The translations under genes and the position numbers were made by a program. Positions 52,985 to 60,654 of a DNA stretch of 64,000 nt are shown here, in pieces; within the stretch, counting starts at the first letter, position 1, and each line of letters starts with the position of its first letter. The notes below the pieces were generated by a model that ran no database searches, had not been told where the DNA came from, and saw nothing but the letters and a program-made list of their open reading frames with translations. This stretch comes from Acidobacteriaceae bacterium (lineage in GTDB: Bacteria; Acidobacteriota; Terriglobia; Terriglobales; Acidobacteriaceae), in assembly GCA_003132445.1 (NCBI GenBank), contig PKXU01000105.1:263-64262 (forward strand), in the 5' to 3' direction.

Positions 52985-54268
52985 TCAACCCTCGCGGACG
53001 AGAGCCTGCCCTGAGCTTGTCGAAGGGGCGCCCGCGCCACATAACCGCGACTCGAAGAAATCTTCCACGCGCGCCAGAATTTCCGGCGCGCTTTTTGATT
53101 CGTAGATTTCTTTGCGCAGCGCTGCTCCGCCAGGAACGCCGTGCGTGAACCATGACGCAAACTGCTTCATCTTGCCGACCGCATCCGGGAGTCCCTCTTC
53201 GATCAGCATCTGGAAATAAGTCCGGATCATCTGGTAGCGATCAGCTTCAGAGGGCTGGTCGTAGAGCTTTCCTGTCGCCTGAATTTCCGCCACAGCCCAT
53301 GTGGGGACAGCCGCCCTCGGCTGTCCGTCGGGCCGAAGGCCCGAACCTTGTACGTCTAATTGGCCGCTAGAGTCGAGATCAGTCGAGCTTCGCTCGACGG
53401 AACAGCCGAGGGCGGCTGTTCCCACATGAGCATCTCGGAAGCCCGCGCAGTACTGTTCGATCTGGCGAAAAATCCACGGATTCGACGGCGCTGTCCGGCC
53501 GATCATGACTGCATCGCAGCCGGTTTGCGTGACCATGGCACAAGCGTCTTCAGGGCTGCGAATGTCGCCATTGCCAATAACCGGAATCTTCACGGCATCT
53601 TTTACGGCAGCAATCCACTCCCAGCGGGCTTGGCCGCTGTATCCCATCTCGCGAGTGCGCGCGTGCAGCGCTACGGCTGCCAGCCCGCAATTCTCCGCCA
53701 TGCGAGCCAATTCCACGCACACGATCTCTTCGTCATTCCACCCCGCGCGAAATTTAACAGTGAAGGGAATTGTCACCGCCGCGCGGACCGCCTCGAAAAT
53801 TTTGCCGATAGCCGGAAGATCGCGCAGCAGGCCGGACCCTCCGTTGCACTTAACGACTTTTTTCGCGGGGCATCCCAAATTCAAATCCACCAGATCGAAG
53901 CCCAGCCCCTCGACCATGCGCGCCGCCTCGGCCATCACATTTGGATCGCTGCCGAAGAGCTGCGCGGAGATGGGATGCTCATCCTCGTAGAAGTGCAGAT
54001 ACCGCTTGGCCTTCTGGTCTTTCTTTCGAAGCACGCCATCCGCCGACGTGAATTCCGTCATGATCAGACCGCATCCGCCCAGGTTGCGAATAAACCGGCG
54101 GAAGACCGTGTCGGTCACGCCGGCCATGGGCGCAAGAACAGTGGCCGGGGAAATGGTAACGTTGCCTATGTTGAGCGTGGCGGGGACTGGCTCGGTGACT
54201 CGTTCCGAAAGTCCGCGCGCGAGGGCGCTCGCGCCACCTATTCCCGAGTTGTCCCAGAACTTCTTCAC
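52985..54268 (-). CDS. dusB: tRNA-dihydrouridine synthase, with repeat elements inside the frame
   Basis: About 427 residues. FMN-dependent enzyme reducing uridines in tRNA D-loops: VLAPMAGVTDTVFRRFIRNL, FGSDPNVMAEAARMVEGLGF, VDLNLGCPAKKVVKCNGGSG (catalytic Cys in GCP), LHARTREMGYSG, IPVIGNGDIRSPEDA and GCDAVMIGRTAPSNPWIF. A foreign-looking segment of about 45 residues (around 53290-53430) between the catalytic and helical domains is coded by an inverted pair of REP-like elements. The last residues (GAPSTSSGQALVREG) come from the 'FDKLRAGS' repeat. GTG 54268 is the likely start, since the longer frame overlaps rpmE. Confidence 0.92.
   Translation of the reverse strand: MKKFWDNSGIGGASALARGLSERVTEPVPATLNIGNVTISPATVLAPMAGVTDTVFRRFIRNLGGCGLIMTEFTSADGVLRKKDQKAKRYLHFYEDEHPISAQLFGSDPNVMAEAARMVEGLGFDLVDLNLGCPAKKVVKCNGGSGLLRDLPAIGKIFEAVRAAVTIPFTVKFRAGWNDEEIVCVELARMAENCGLAAVALHARTREMGYSGQARWEWIAAVKDAVKIPVIGNGDIRSPEDACAMVTQTGCDAVMIGRTAPSNPWIFRQIEQYCAGFRDAHVGTAALGCSVERSSTDLDSSGQLDVQGSGLRPDGQPRAAVPTWAVAEIQATGKLYDQPSEADRYQMIRTYFQMLIEEGLPDAVGKMKQFASWFTHGVPGGAALRKEIYESKSAPEILARVEDFFESRLCGAGAPSTSSGQALVREG
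53003..53027. repeat. 'FDKLRAGS'-type dispersed repeat at the dusB 3' end
   Basis: GCCTGCCCTGAGCTTGTCGA and following bases. The other strand reads FDKLRAGS. A second copy lies at 60582-60606. This element is widespread in unrelated bacterial genomes. Here it supplies the last codons of dusB. Confidence 0.85.
53298..53428. repeat. Inverted pair of REP-like elements inside dusB
   Basis: Left copy 53298-53325 and right copy 53401-53428 match over about 26 of 28 bases in opposite orientation and can fold into a long stem with a 75-base loop. The pair stays in frame within dusB. A third copy is at 44597. Confidence 0.88.
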
Positions 54269-54292
54269 GCCTCTTAATTCTACCTGTCGGCA

Positions 54293-54323
54293 CAAAAACA
54301 AGGCCCCCGCCTGAGCGAGGGCC
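54293..54323 (-). terminator. Intrinsic terminator after rpmE
   Basis: A 9-bp stem with one G-T pair (54302-54310 with 54315-54323) is followed on the minus strand by TTGTTTTTGTG. It lies 22 bp after the rpmE stop and before dusB, so dusB likely has its own promoter or depends on read-through. Confidence 0.8.
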
Positions 54324-54345
54324 GAATTCGATCCAACTAAAACGA

Positions 54346-54582
54346 TTATTTCTTGGCCGCCGTTGCGGGCGCGGGCGTTTCTTTTTTGGCGTACTTGCGG
54401 CGGAAGCGCTCGACGCGACCGGCGGTGTCCATCAACTTCTGCTTGCCGGTAAAGAAGGGATGGCAGTTCGAGCAAATTTCTACGCCAATATCGCCCTTGT
54501 GGCTGGACCGGGTCATAAATGCATTGCCGCAGGCGCAGTGCACGCGCACTTCGTTATATGCGGGATGAATAGCTGCTTTCAT
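54346..54582 (-). CDS. rpmE: 50S ribosomal protein L31
   Basis: 78 residues. L31 of the zinc-binding type: [20 protein letters not shown] with the CxC pair, [20 protein letters not shown] with Cxx[14 protein letters not shown] and a short Ala/Pro/Lys tail. It binds the 50S subunit at the central protuberance. The four zinc ligands are intact, so this is the C+ form. A terminator follows. Confidence 0.97.
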   Translation of the reverse strand: MKAAIHPAYNEVRVHCACGNAFMTRSSHKGDIGVEICSNCHPFFTGKQKLMDTAGRVERFRRKYAKKETPAPATAAKK

Positions 54583-54668
54583 GGGCCTAAACCTCGATTC
54601 GAATCATTAGATTCTACCGGATAGGGCGGGGATTCAGCAACGGTAGAGCGCTCTCAGCCATCAGCTAT

Positions 54669-54728
54669 CAGCTCTCAGCTGGAACAACCAAGATGAGATT
54701 CTGGCCGAGGGCTGACGGCTGAGAGCTG
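54669..54728. repeat. 11-bp inverted repeat between rpmE and the DUF5916 gene
   Basis: CAGCTCTCAGC (54669-54679) pairs with GCTGAGAGCTG (54718-54728). Nearby partial copies (CAGCTATCAGC, GCTGACGGCTGAGAG) show it is a degenerate repeat region. It lies just past the DUF5916 stop but has no T tail. Confidence 0.7.
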
Positions 54729-54738
54729 AAAGCTTCTT

Positions 54739-57444
54739 TCAAAACCGATACAAATAGCTCACCTTCACGAAAAACTGGCGGCTGTCGTTGAGGTAGCCCC
54801 GCGGGGTCTGAAGAACGCCCACATTCTGCTCCACATTCAGGTTCTGCAGGTCGCTGTTGTAGCCGACATAGATCGCCGTCCCAGGATGCACCAGGTAGGT
54901 GATCAGAAAGTCGGCATTGAATTCCTTCTGCGTCGGCAGGTAAGTGTAGGGCGATCCCACGCCCGGCGTCCCCGCCAGCAGCCCGTTATATTGCAGAATC
55001 ACGCGCGCCGAAAGCTGGGGAGTGAACTGCCAGTTCCACTTGCTGCGAATAATGTGATCGTTGAAAATGCCGCGTCCAATGCCGGGAACCTGCGACTGCT
55101 CGAAAAGATAGGCGCTGGTCGTGGCGCGCAGGCGTTCGAACAAATAGCTGTTCTCGATCTTAAGCGGCATGATCGGGCGCAACGTCAGGCTGGCCGTGGC
55201 CGTGTCTTCGCTCGCCAGAAAAGGTTGGTTATAAGGCGTAGGTGGGACCGGCGGCACGTCGGGCGACGCCACAAAATTTACTCCATCGCCCCAGAAATAC
55301 GCGGCGGCAAGCGTGGCCTTCTTAAAATATCCGGTGCGAAAATTGGCGCCGCTGGTGTGCTGATGATAGTCCTGGTTGCCCGGATTCGGCGGCGAACAAA
55401 ACACACTGAAGCCCAGAAAACAGGAATCTCGCGGACGCAGGCGCTCGCGAAATTCCTGATACGGCGTCACGTAGATGAACGTCTGGCCTCGTCCCTGAAT
55501 CACGAAGTAAGGAGCATAGTTCGTATCCAGGCGCAGGCCGGTATGGTCAAAATCGTAACGCAGGTTCATCGATGGACCCCAGCTCAAAATCCAGCCTTTC
55601 TTCGGACGAAAGCGGTAACGCATCTCCTGCGTAGTCTCGCGAATATCCACGCGGTTGATAAACCCGGGAATGGTGACGAAGCCGGGAGTGATGTCGTTGT
55701 AAGTTCCGTCGTAAAAGAAGTGCAGTCCCTCGCGGTGCAAGGCCAGCTTTTCTGCCGGGCCGGCGTAATAATTCCCATGGCCCAGATTCCCCGAGCTGAA
55801 TGGGTCGAGGTTCGCTTCGCAGTTCAGATTCAGGTTGCTGGAAGCAGCCACGGCCTGGCCTTCGAGCGTCCAGTTCGAATTGAGTTTTAGCGTACTATCG
55901 ACGCCCCCGATGCGGTTGAATTCGCCGGTCGTCGGGCACTCCCAGTCTGTGTAAATAGCCCCGACGGTCGATTGCCGGAAAATATCGCGGCTCACTCGCG
56001 CAATCGTGAAGTAAGAGCGTATGCCTGAAAACTGGGTGTAGTCGGGAGCTGCCAGGCCGGGACTACGATCATCCGCCGTCATCAGACCGACCGAATAAGG
56101 TCCATCTTTTCCTGTTAGCCGGATTCCAGCCGAGGGGTCGGCGATGCTCCGACTAAACATCAAGTCCATCGGCGTGCGAAAGAAATCCTCGTTCTCCAGA
56201 AAGAACGGCCGCATTTCCGGAAAATAAACCGCATAGCGCTGGTTCACCGTGATCTGTGGTTCTTCGGATTCAATTTGGCTGAAGTCGGGGTTCGCCGTCA
56301 TGTCGACAACAAAGTGGTCATGGATGACGACCTTCGCATCCATGCCAATTTGGCCCTGCAAGTCCGCGTGTTGAAAATACGGGTTGTCGGGATCGCGGGT
56401 GTCGAGCGAGCGATAGCTGCGCCCTAAGCCATAAGGAATCAGTTCAATATTGCGACTGGGTGAAATCCCTTCCAGCCCATTCATCGTTGCGGCTTGGCCC
56501 AAACGGCCCTGAACTCTGCGGGAAATACGCGGCCAGAAGGCATCTTCATTGTTGCGATTGATGCCGCGATAAAGAATGACTCCCCACTCCTGTTTCTCGG
56601 TCGACGGAAAACGCAGGCTCTTGAACGGAATGGCAATCCAGACAACGTAACCGCGGCTGGTGACTTTCCCGCGGGTGCTCCACACTGTGTCAAATGAGGT
56701 GTCGAAGTTTCCATTGATCTCGCCGCGCGCCGCCTCCGTCCAGATGGCGTCCCACTGCACCCCCAGCGGCGTGGTTTGAAACGCATAGGCGCGCCGCCGG
56801 TCGTGAAAGGTGTCGAGCATAATCTCCACCTGATCATCATCCTGAATATCCTCGCGCGGCGACATCCGGGCGCGAACTTTCTGGGGGTCGTCGAAGCATA
56901 CGAAGACTGCATAAAGATTCTTCTGGTCGTAGCCCAGATAGGCTTCGGTGGGCTCGGAGACACTCTCGCCGTTGTGCGGAGTGCGCTGGACGAAGCCCGT
57001 AACCTTCAACATTTCCTGGGCAATGGCTCCCTCCGGCTTCATGCTCAAAAAGTCCTCTAAGCTGGGCGGACGCTGCAACCTCGGAATTGTGATTGACGGA
57101 GGCGGCACTGCCGGCTTGGGAGCAGGTTTCACTTCCGGATTCTTAATCGGCAATTCCGGTAATTGCGACGCCGGCGGAGGAATCTGTTGGGCAGGCTTGG
57201 GTTCTTGTCCGGGGTTAGGCGGTGTTACTGGTGGAGGCGGAGTTTGCGGCGTGGCCTGGGAATTCTGTGGGCTGGAGGTCGATGGCGATGAGCCTGAGTT
57301 CTGTGAAGCGTTCTGCGGACCTAAAACCGCCGATCGCAGCCTGGAAGAAGCAGCCGGCAGTTCTGTCGCAGACAGAACGAGCAGAGCAACGAGCAGTTTC
57401 GCGAGATGATGAGCCCTTCGCTGCAGAACTCGAGACCGACGCAA
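54739..57444 (-). CDS. DUF5916/CBM9-like outer-membrane protein
   Basis: 901 residues. It has a signal peptide (LAKLLVALLVLSATELPAA) and a Pro/Gln/Ser-rich linker (about 35-120). A CBM9-like beta-sandwich (about 125-300) follows, with AYLGYDQKNLYAVFVCFDDP, DDDQVEIMLDTFHDRRRAYA and VVWIAIPFKSLRFPS. The C-terminal DUF5916 beta-barrel has MDAKVVIHDHFVVDMTANPD, YFPEMRPFFLENEDFF and the last strand FFVKVSYLYRF ending in Phe. Such proteins occur widely in Bacteroidetes and Acidobacteriota; sugar-binding or outer-membrane transport roles are suspected. TTG 57444 has GGGGGA five bases upstream. Confidence 0.9.
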   Translation of the reverse strand: MRRSRVLQRRAHHLAKLLVALLVLSATELPAASSRLRSAVLGPQNASQNSGSSPSTSSPQNSQATPQTPPPPVTPPNPGQEPKPAQQIPPPASQLPELPIKNPEVKPAPKPAVPPPSITIPRLQRPPSLEDFLSMKPEGAIAQEMLKVTGFVQRTPHNGESVSEPTEAYLGYDQKNLYAVFVCFDDPQKVRARMSPREDIQDDDQVEIMLDTFHDRRRAYAFQTTPLGVQWDAIWTEAARGEINGNFDTSFDTVWSTRGKVTSRGYVVWIAIPFKSLRFPSTEKQEWGVILYRGINRNNEDAFWPRISRRVQGRLGQAATMNGLEGISPSRNIELIPYGLGRSYRSLDTRDPDNPYFQHADLQGQIGMDAKVVIHDHFVVDMTANPDFSQIESEEPQITVNQRYAVYFPEMRPFFLENEDFFRTPMDLMFSRSIADPSAGIRLTGKDGPYSVGLMTADDRSPGLAAPDYTQFSGIRSYFTIARVSRDIFRQSTVGAIYTDWECPTTGEFNRIGGVDSTLKLNSNWTLEGQAVAASSNLNLNCEANLDPFSSGNLGHGNYYAGPAEKLALHREGLHFFYDGTYNDITPGFVTIPGFINRVDIRETTQEMRYRFRPKKGWILSWGPSMNLRYDFDHTGLRLDTNYAPYFVIQGRGQTFIYVTPYQEFRERLRPRDSCFLGFSVFCSPPNPGNQDYHQHTSGANFRTGYFKKATLAAAYFWGDGVNFVASPDVPPVPPTPYNQPFLASEDTATASLTLRPIMPLKIENSYLFERLRATTSAYLFEQSQVPGIGRGIFNDHIIRSKWNWQFTPQLSARVILQYNGLLAGTPGVGSPYTYLPTQKEFNADFLITYLVHPGTAIYVGYNSDLQNLNVEQNVGVLQTPRGYLNDSRQFFVKVSYLYRF

Positions 57445-57626
57445 AAATCCCCCGCTCCACCTCGCCCCCTACGAGGGGAAGTGAGCAAGATACACCATCC
57501 GTCTCCCAACAAAACAGCAAAATGATGTTATTCAGGTTTACCGAACAGGCTACCTTCGAGAATATTGGACCATCTTTGCTTCAGAAGGCTTTAATCCCAC
57601 CCGACTGGAACTCCTTGCATTTCATT

Positions 57627-58679
57627 CTAGAACAGCGAACTCTGCCGGCGACTCGGCGTAATCTTGAAATACTCATAGGCCAGTTGCGTAGCAACGCGCC
57701 CGCGAGGAGTTCGGTTCAGAAATCCAATCTGCATCAGGAACGGTTCATAAATCTCTTCAATTGCGTCCGGCTCCTCCGCTAACACAGCTGCCAGCGTGTT
57801 CACGCCCACCGGTCCACCTTGATATTTTTCGATGATCGTCAAAAGCAGTCGTCGATCCACTTCATCAAATCCGTACTGATCCACTTCCAACATCTCCAGC
57901 GCCGCCTTTGCCGTAGGCTCGTCAATCTTTCCAGCGCCGCGCACTTGCGCGTAATCCCGCACCCGCCGTAAAAGGCGATTCGCGATTCGGGGCGTTCCGC
58001 GCGAACGGCTGGCAATTTCCCGGGCGCCTGCATCATCGATTTCAACGCCAAGGATTTCCGCCGACCGTTCCACAATCACCTGCAGATCTTCCGGAGTATA
58101 AAATTCCAGCCGCAGCACGATGCCGAAGCGCGCTCGCAACGGCGCAGAAATCAATCCCGCCCGCGTAGTCGCCCCAACGAATGTAAACGGCTTCACTTCC
58201 AGCGTGTGCGTCCGCGCCGACGGCCCTTGTCCAATAATGATGTCGAGCTTGTAATCCTCTAGCGCCGAGTAAAGCAGCTCTTCCAGCACGGGCTGCAGGC
58301 GGTGGATCTCATCGATGAACAGCACCTGCTTCTCCTGCATGTTGGTAATGATCGCCGTCAGATCCCCCTTGATCTGCAACAGCGGCGCAGCGGTCGGCTG
58401 AAAATGCACTCCCAGTTCGTTGGCAATGATGTTCGCCAGCGTCGTCTTGCCCAGTCCAGGAGGCCCGTAGAGAAGCACATGGTCCATGGCCTCGCCGCGC
58501 GAACGAGCGGCTTCAATGGCCACAGCCAGATTCTCTTTTACTTTCTTCTGCCCAATGAACTCGGCCAGCCGCTGCGGCCGCAGCTTCAGCTCAAACGAGG
58601 AATCGTCCTCAACCGGAGCGGCAGATACCAGGCGCTCCCGGTTCTTGTTCAGGTCAAGATTATTTTTCGCGGTGGCCAC
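57627..58679 (-). CDS. ruvB: Holliday junction branch-migration helicase subunit RuvB
   Basis: 350 residues. AAA+ motor with [19 protein letters not shown], Walker [17 protein letters not shown], Walker [37 protein letters not shown] (sensor/arginine-finger region) and the C-terminal winged helix [25 protein letters not shown]. It drives branch migration with RuvA, which is not in the window. GTG 58679 is the chosen start; the frame extends to 58736, but the extra residues are not typical of RuvB. Confidence 0.97.
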   Translation of the reverse strand: MATAKNNLDLNKNRERLVSAAPVEDDSSFELKLRPQRLAEFIGQKKVKENLAVAIEAARSRGEAMDHVLLYGPPGLGKTTLANIIANELGVHFQPTAAPLLQIKGDLTAIITNMQEKQVLFIDEIHRLQPVLEELLYSALEDYKLDIIIGQGPSARTHTLEVKPFTFVGATTRAGLISAPLRARFGIVLRLEFYTPEDLQVIVERSAEILGVEIDDAGAREIASRSRGTPRIANRLLRRVRDYAQVRGAGKIDEPTAKAALEMLEVDQYGFDEVDRRLLLTIIEKYQGGPVGVNTLAAVLAEEPDAIEEIYEPFLMQIGFLNRTPRGRVATQLAYEYFKITPSRRQSSLF

Positions 58680-58828
58680 TGCTTCGGATGGTAGAACGAA
58701 ATGCTGGGCGGCGCAATTATTCCAGGCGGACCGCAAAGAACGCCGTCCGGAGGTAGTGGCTCAATTTGAATTTTCCAGCTAATCGTTTGGGGTCATCCTG
58801 AGTGCAGCCGTTTTTCAGGCGGAACGAA

Positions 58829-58861
58829 GGATCTCCCACCGGTCGTATCCATGGGAGATCC
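58829..58861. repeat. Hairpin within a dispersed repeat, upstream of vapB
   Basis: GGATCTCCC (58829-58837) pairs with GGGAGATCC (58853-58861). It is part of a degenerate copy of the dispersed repeat family (about 58790-58900). Confidence 0.65.
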
Positions 58862-58914
58862 CTCACGCGGCTGAAGTACGCCGCGTTTCGGGATGACGGC
58901 GGAGGAATATTTCC

Positions 58915-58941
58915 ATACTTTCATACGGAATGGTATAGTAT
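58915..58941 (+). promoter_or_regulatory. Probable promoter/operator of the VapBC-like operon
   Basis: Two ATAC half-sites (58915, 58923) face two GTAT half-sites (58933, 58938) around a possible -10 box TATAGT (58934-58939), about ten bases before the antitoxin start. VapB-type antitoxins autoregulate by binding such inverted repeats, and the leader would be very short. Confidence 0.45.
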
Positions 58942-58948
58942 CAGAGAT

Positions 58949-59203
58949 ATGGCGATTAGTATCAAGAACATAGAGGCTGAGCGACTGGCCCGCGAAATAG
59001 TTGCCAAGACCGGAGAGTCTTTAACCACGGCAATCCGTACCGCCTTGGAAGAACGTCTCGAACGGCTTAAGCAGCAGAAACGAAGTCACATCCTGAGCAG
59101 CCAATTGCAGGACATTCTGCGCCGCGTCGACCAGTTGCCAATTCTCGATTCCCGCAGCCCAGAAGAAATCCTGGGCTACGACGAGCACGGCCTTCCTCGG
59201 TAA
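58949..59203 (+). CDS. vapB: VapB-type antitoxin
   Basis: 84 residues. The N-terminal MAISIKNIEAERLAREIVAK, then TGESLTTAIRTALEERLERL, is the PSK-type VapB fold that binds DNA and dimerises. The C-terminal DQLPILDSRSPEEILGYDEH, ending in GLPR, is the toxin-wrapping region. It neutralises the PIN-domain toxin encoded downstream. ATG 58949 is internal to a longer open frame whose upstream part is repeat sequence. Its distance from the toxin (142 bp) is unusually large. Confidence 0.88.
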   Translation: MAISIKNIEAERLAREIVAKTGESLTTAIRTALEERLERLKQQKRSHILSSQLQDILRRVDQLPILDSRSPEEILGYDEHGLPR

Positions 59204-59345
59204 TCGAAAAATAATGGTCGAAAAATAATGATCGACAGATAACGGTCGACAAATAACGATCGAAAAATGCTGCTTAGAAATAATGACAGGAAAGTGGTAA
59301 TCGGAAGCCGGTAATCAGAAGATGAATCGAGAATTTAATTGAAAA
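59204..59345. repeat. 14-bp degenerate array filling the antitoxin-toxin gap
   Basis: Units of 14 bp begin at 59204, 59218, 59232, 59246 and 59260 (consensus TCGAAAAATAATGG, second half alternating GG/GA). Further decayed units continue to about 59345. The gap of 142 bp equals about ten units. Confidence 0.8.
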
Positions 59346-59738
59346 ATGGTCATTGATACGTCAGCTCTCGCAGCTGTCTTTTTCGGCGAACCGGAACGTC
59401 AAACGTTCCTGGACGCCATCACGTCGTCCACGAGCCGCCTCATCTCTGCTGCGAATCTGCTCGAAACTGGAATCGTCGTCGAAAGCCGGCAAGGCGAAGC
59501 CGCCGGTCGCGAGTTCGATCTCTTCGTGGTTCGCGCCAATCTCCAGATCGTGCCAGTCGACGCCGAACAAGCCGACCTCGCCCGCTCAGCCTGGCGAAAG
59601 TACGGCAAGGGTCGACACGCGGCGGCGCTGAACTTCGGCGATTGCTTCGCCTACGCGCTGGCCAAGTTCTCCGGTGAGCCCCTGCTGGCAAAGGGATCTG
59701 ATTTCAGCCTCACCGACATCCTCGTTCACAAACGATGA
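59346..59738 (+). CDS. vapC: VapC-type PIN-domain ribonuclease toxin
   Basis: 130 residues. The PIN domain is MVIDTSALAAVFFGEPERQ (first catalytic Asp4), LISAANLLETGIVVESR (Glu), then LNFGDCFAYALAKFSGEPLL (Asp) and GSDFSLTDI. It presumably cuts RNA (in known VapC, tRNA or rRNA) unless bound by the upstream antitoxin. It starts after the repeat array, with no clear ribosome-binding site. All acidic residues expected for activity are present. Confidence 0.92.
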   Translation: MVIDTSALAAVFFGEPERQTFLDAITSSTSRLISAANLLETGIVVESRQGEAAGREFDLFVVRANLQIVPVDAEQADLARSAWRKYGKGRHAAALNFGDCFAYALAKFSGEPLLAKGSDFSLTDILVHKR

Positions 59739-59759
59739 CCAGGAAGCCTCCCCGATTTT

Positions 59760-60497
59760 TTACTTGGGATACCAGTTCAGCAGCCGAACCTCAATGCCGG
59801 TGCCTTCCAAGTCCTTCTTGAAGACTGCCAGATCCGATCCGCGGTAGTGATACGGAATCACAATCTTTGGATGGAAAGCTTTCACCGCATCCGCAGCCTC
59901 TTCCGGTGGCATGGTGTAAGGCAGATTCATGCACACGAACGCAACGTCAATATTCTTGAGCGCACGCATCTCCGGAATGCCTTCCGTGTCGGCGGAGAAA
60001 TAAAAGCGCTTGCCGCCGTAAGTGAGAACGTAGCCGTTGTCGCGTCCCTTGGGATGAAAAAGTTGTCCAGCAGAAGGCCCGCGCTTCAGGTTGTAGGCCG
60101 GCACCGCTTCAATGGTCCAACCCTGCCATTCTTTCGTCTCGCCGTTCGCGATCGGCTTGGCGCTGGTGACAGTCTGAACCACCGCCGCCGGCGCCAGAAT
60201 CTCCGTGTTCGGTTTACTGATTTGCTTGATCGAATCGGGGTCCATGTGGTCCCCGTGAATATGAGTGATCAGAATCAGGTCGGCTTTCGGCAGGCCGTCA
60301 AACCTCGCCGGCTTGGCAGGATCCAAATAGATCGTCTTCCCGCCCGCCTCAATCAGCGTGCTCGCGTGATAAATAGGAGTGATCTTGACCGGCCCAGCGG
60401 AAGTGGGAAAAACCTGCGTCTGGTCCGCCGCATGCCCAAGCGCCGGCCACGCAAAGAGCAACGCGCCAAACAAGAAAACAATCAAGATCGCTTTCAT
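59760..60497 (-). CDS. Exported metallo-hydrolase (UlaG/MBL-like fold)
   Basis: 245 residues. It has a signal peptide (AILIVFLFGALLFAWPALGHAA) and an MBL fold with LILITHIHGDHMDPDSIKQI (HxHxDH), FYFSADTEGIPEM and IVIPYHYRGSDL. It resembles UlaG-like or YcbL-type hydrolases; the substrate is unknown. Unlike the MBL protein at 52137, this one is exported. It is convergent with the vapC gene, 21 bp away. Confidence 0.88.
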   Translation of the reverse strand: MKAILIVFLFGALLFAWPALGHAADQTQVFPTSAGPVKITPIYHASTLIEAGGKTIYLDPAKPARFDGLPKADLILITHIHGDHMDPDSIKQISKPNTEILAPAAVVQTVTSAKPIANGETKEWQGWTIEAVPAYNLKRGPSAGQLFHPKGRDNGYVLTYGGKRFYFSADTEGIPEMRALKNIDVAFVCMNLPYTMPPEEAADAVKAFHPKIVIPYHYRGSDLAVFKKDLEGTGIEVRLLNWYPK

Positions 60498-60654
60498 AAA
60501 TCAATCTCCAGGACCTGCATTTTTACTTTGTCATTCTGAGCGAAGCATGATCGTCTGAAAGACGGTCATGCGCAGTCGAAGAGCCTGCCCTGAGCTTGCC
60601 GAAGGGATCCCTACTGCGCATTAGCCCCCAAAGCGCCACAAGGCATTCGCCCCA
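60498..60654. repeat. Intergenic dispersed-repeat region
   Basis: It contains GATCGTCTGAAAGACGGTCATG (hairpin at about 60549-60570), a copy of the 'FDKLRAGS' repeat (60582-60606) and a degenerate CATTCTGAGCGAAGCATGAT motif common in repeats of this kind. No gene. Confidence 0.7.

Noticed and set aside
53360-54277. 305-codon open frame on the plus strand
   Set aside because: It is antisense to dusB, which has clear catalytic motifs, and resembles no protein.
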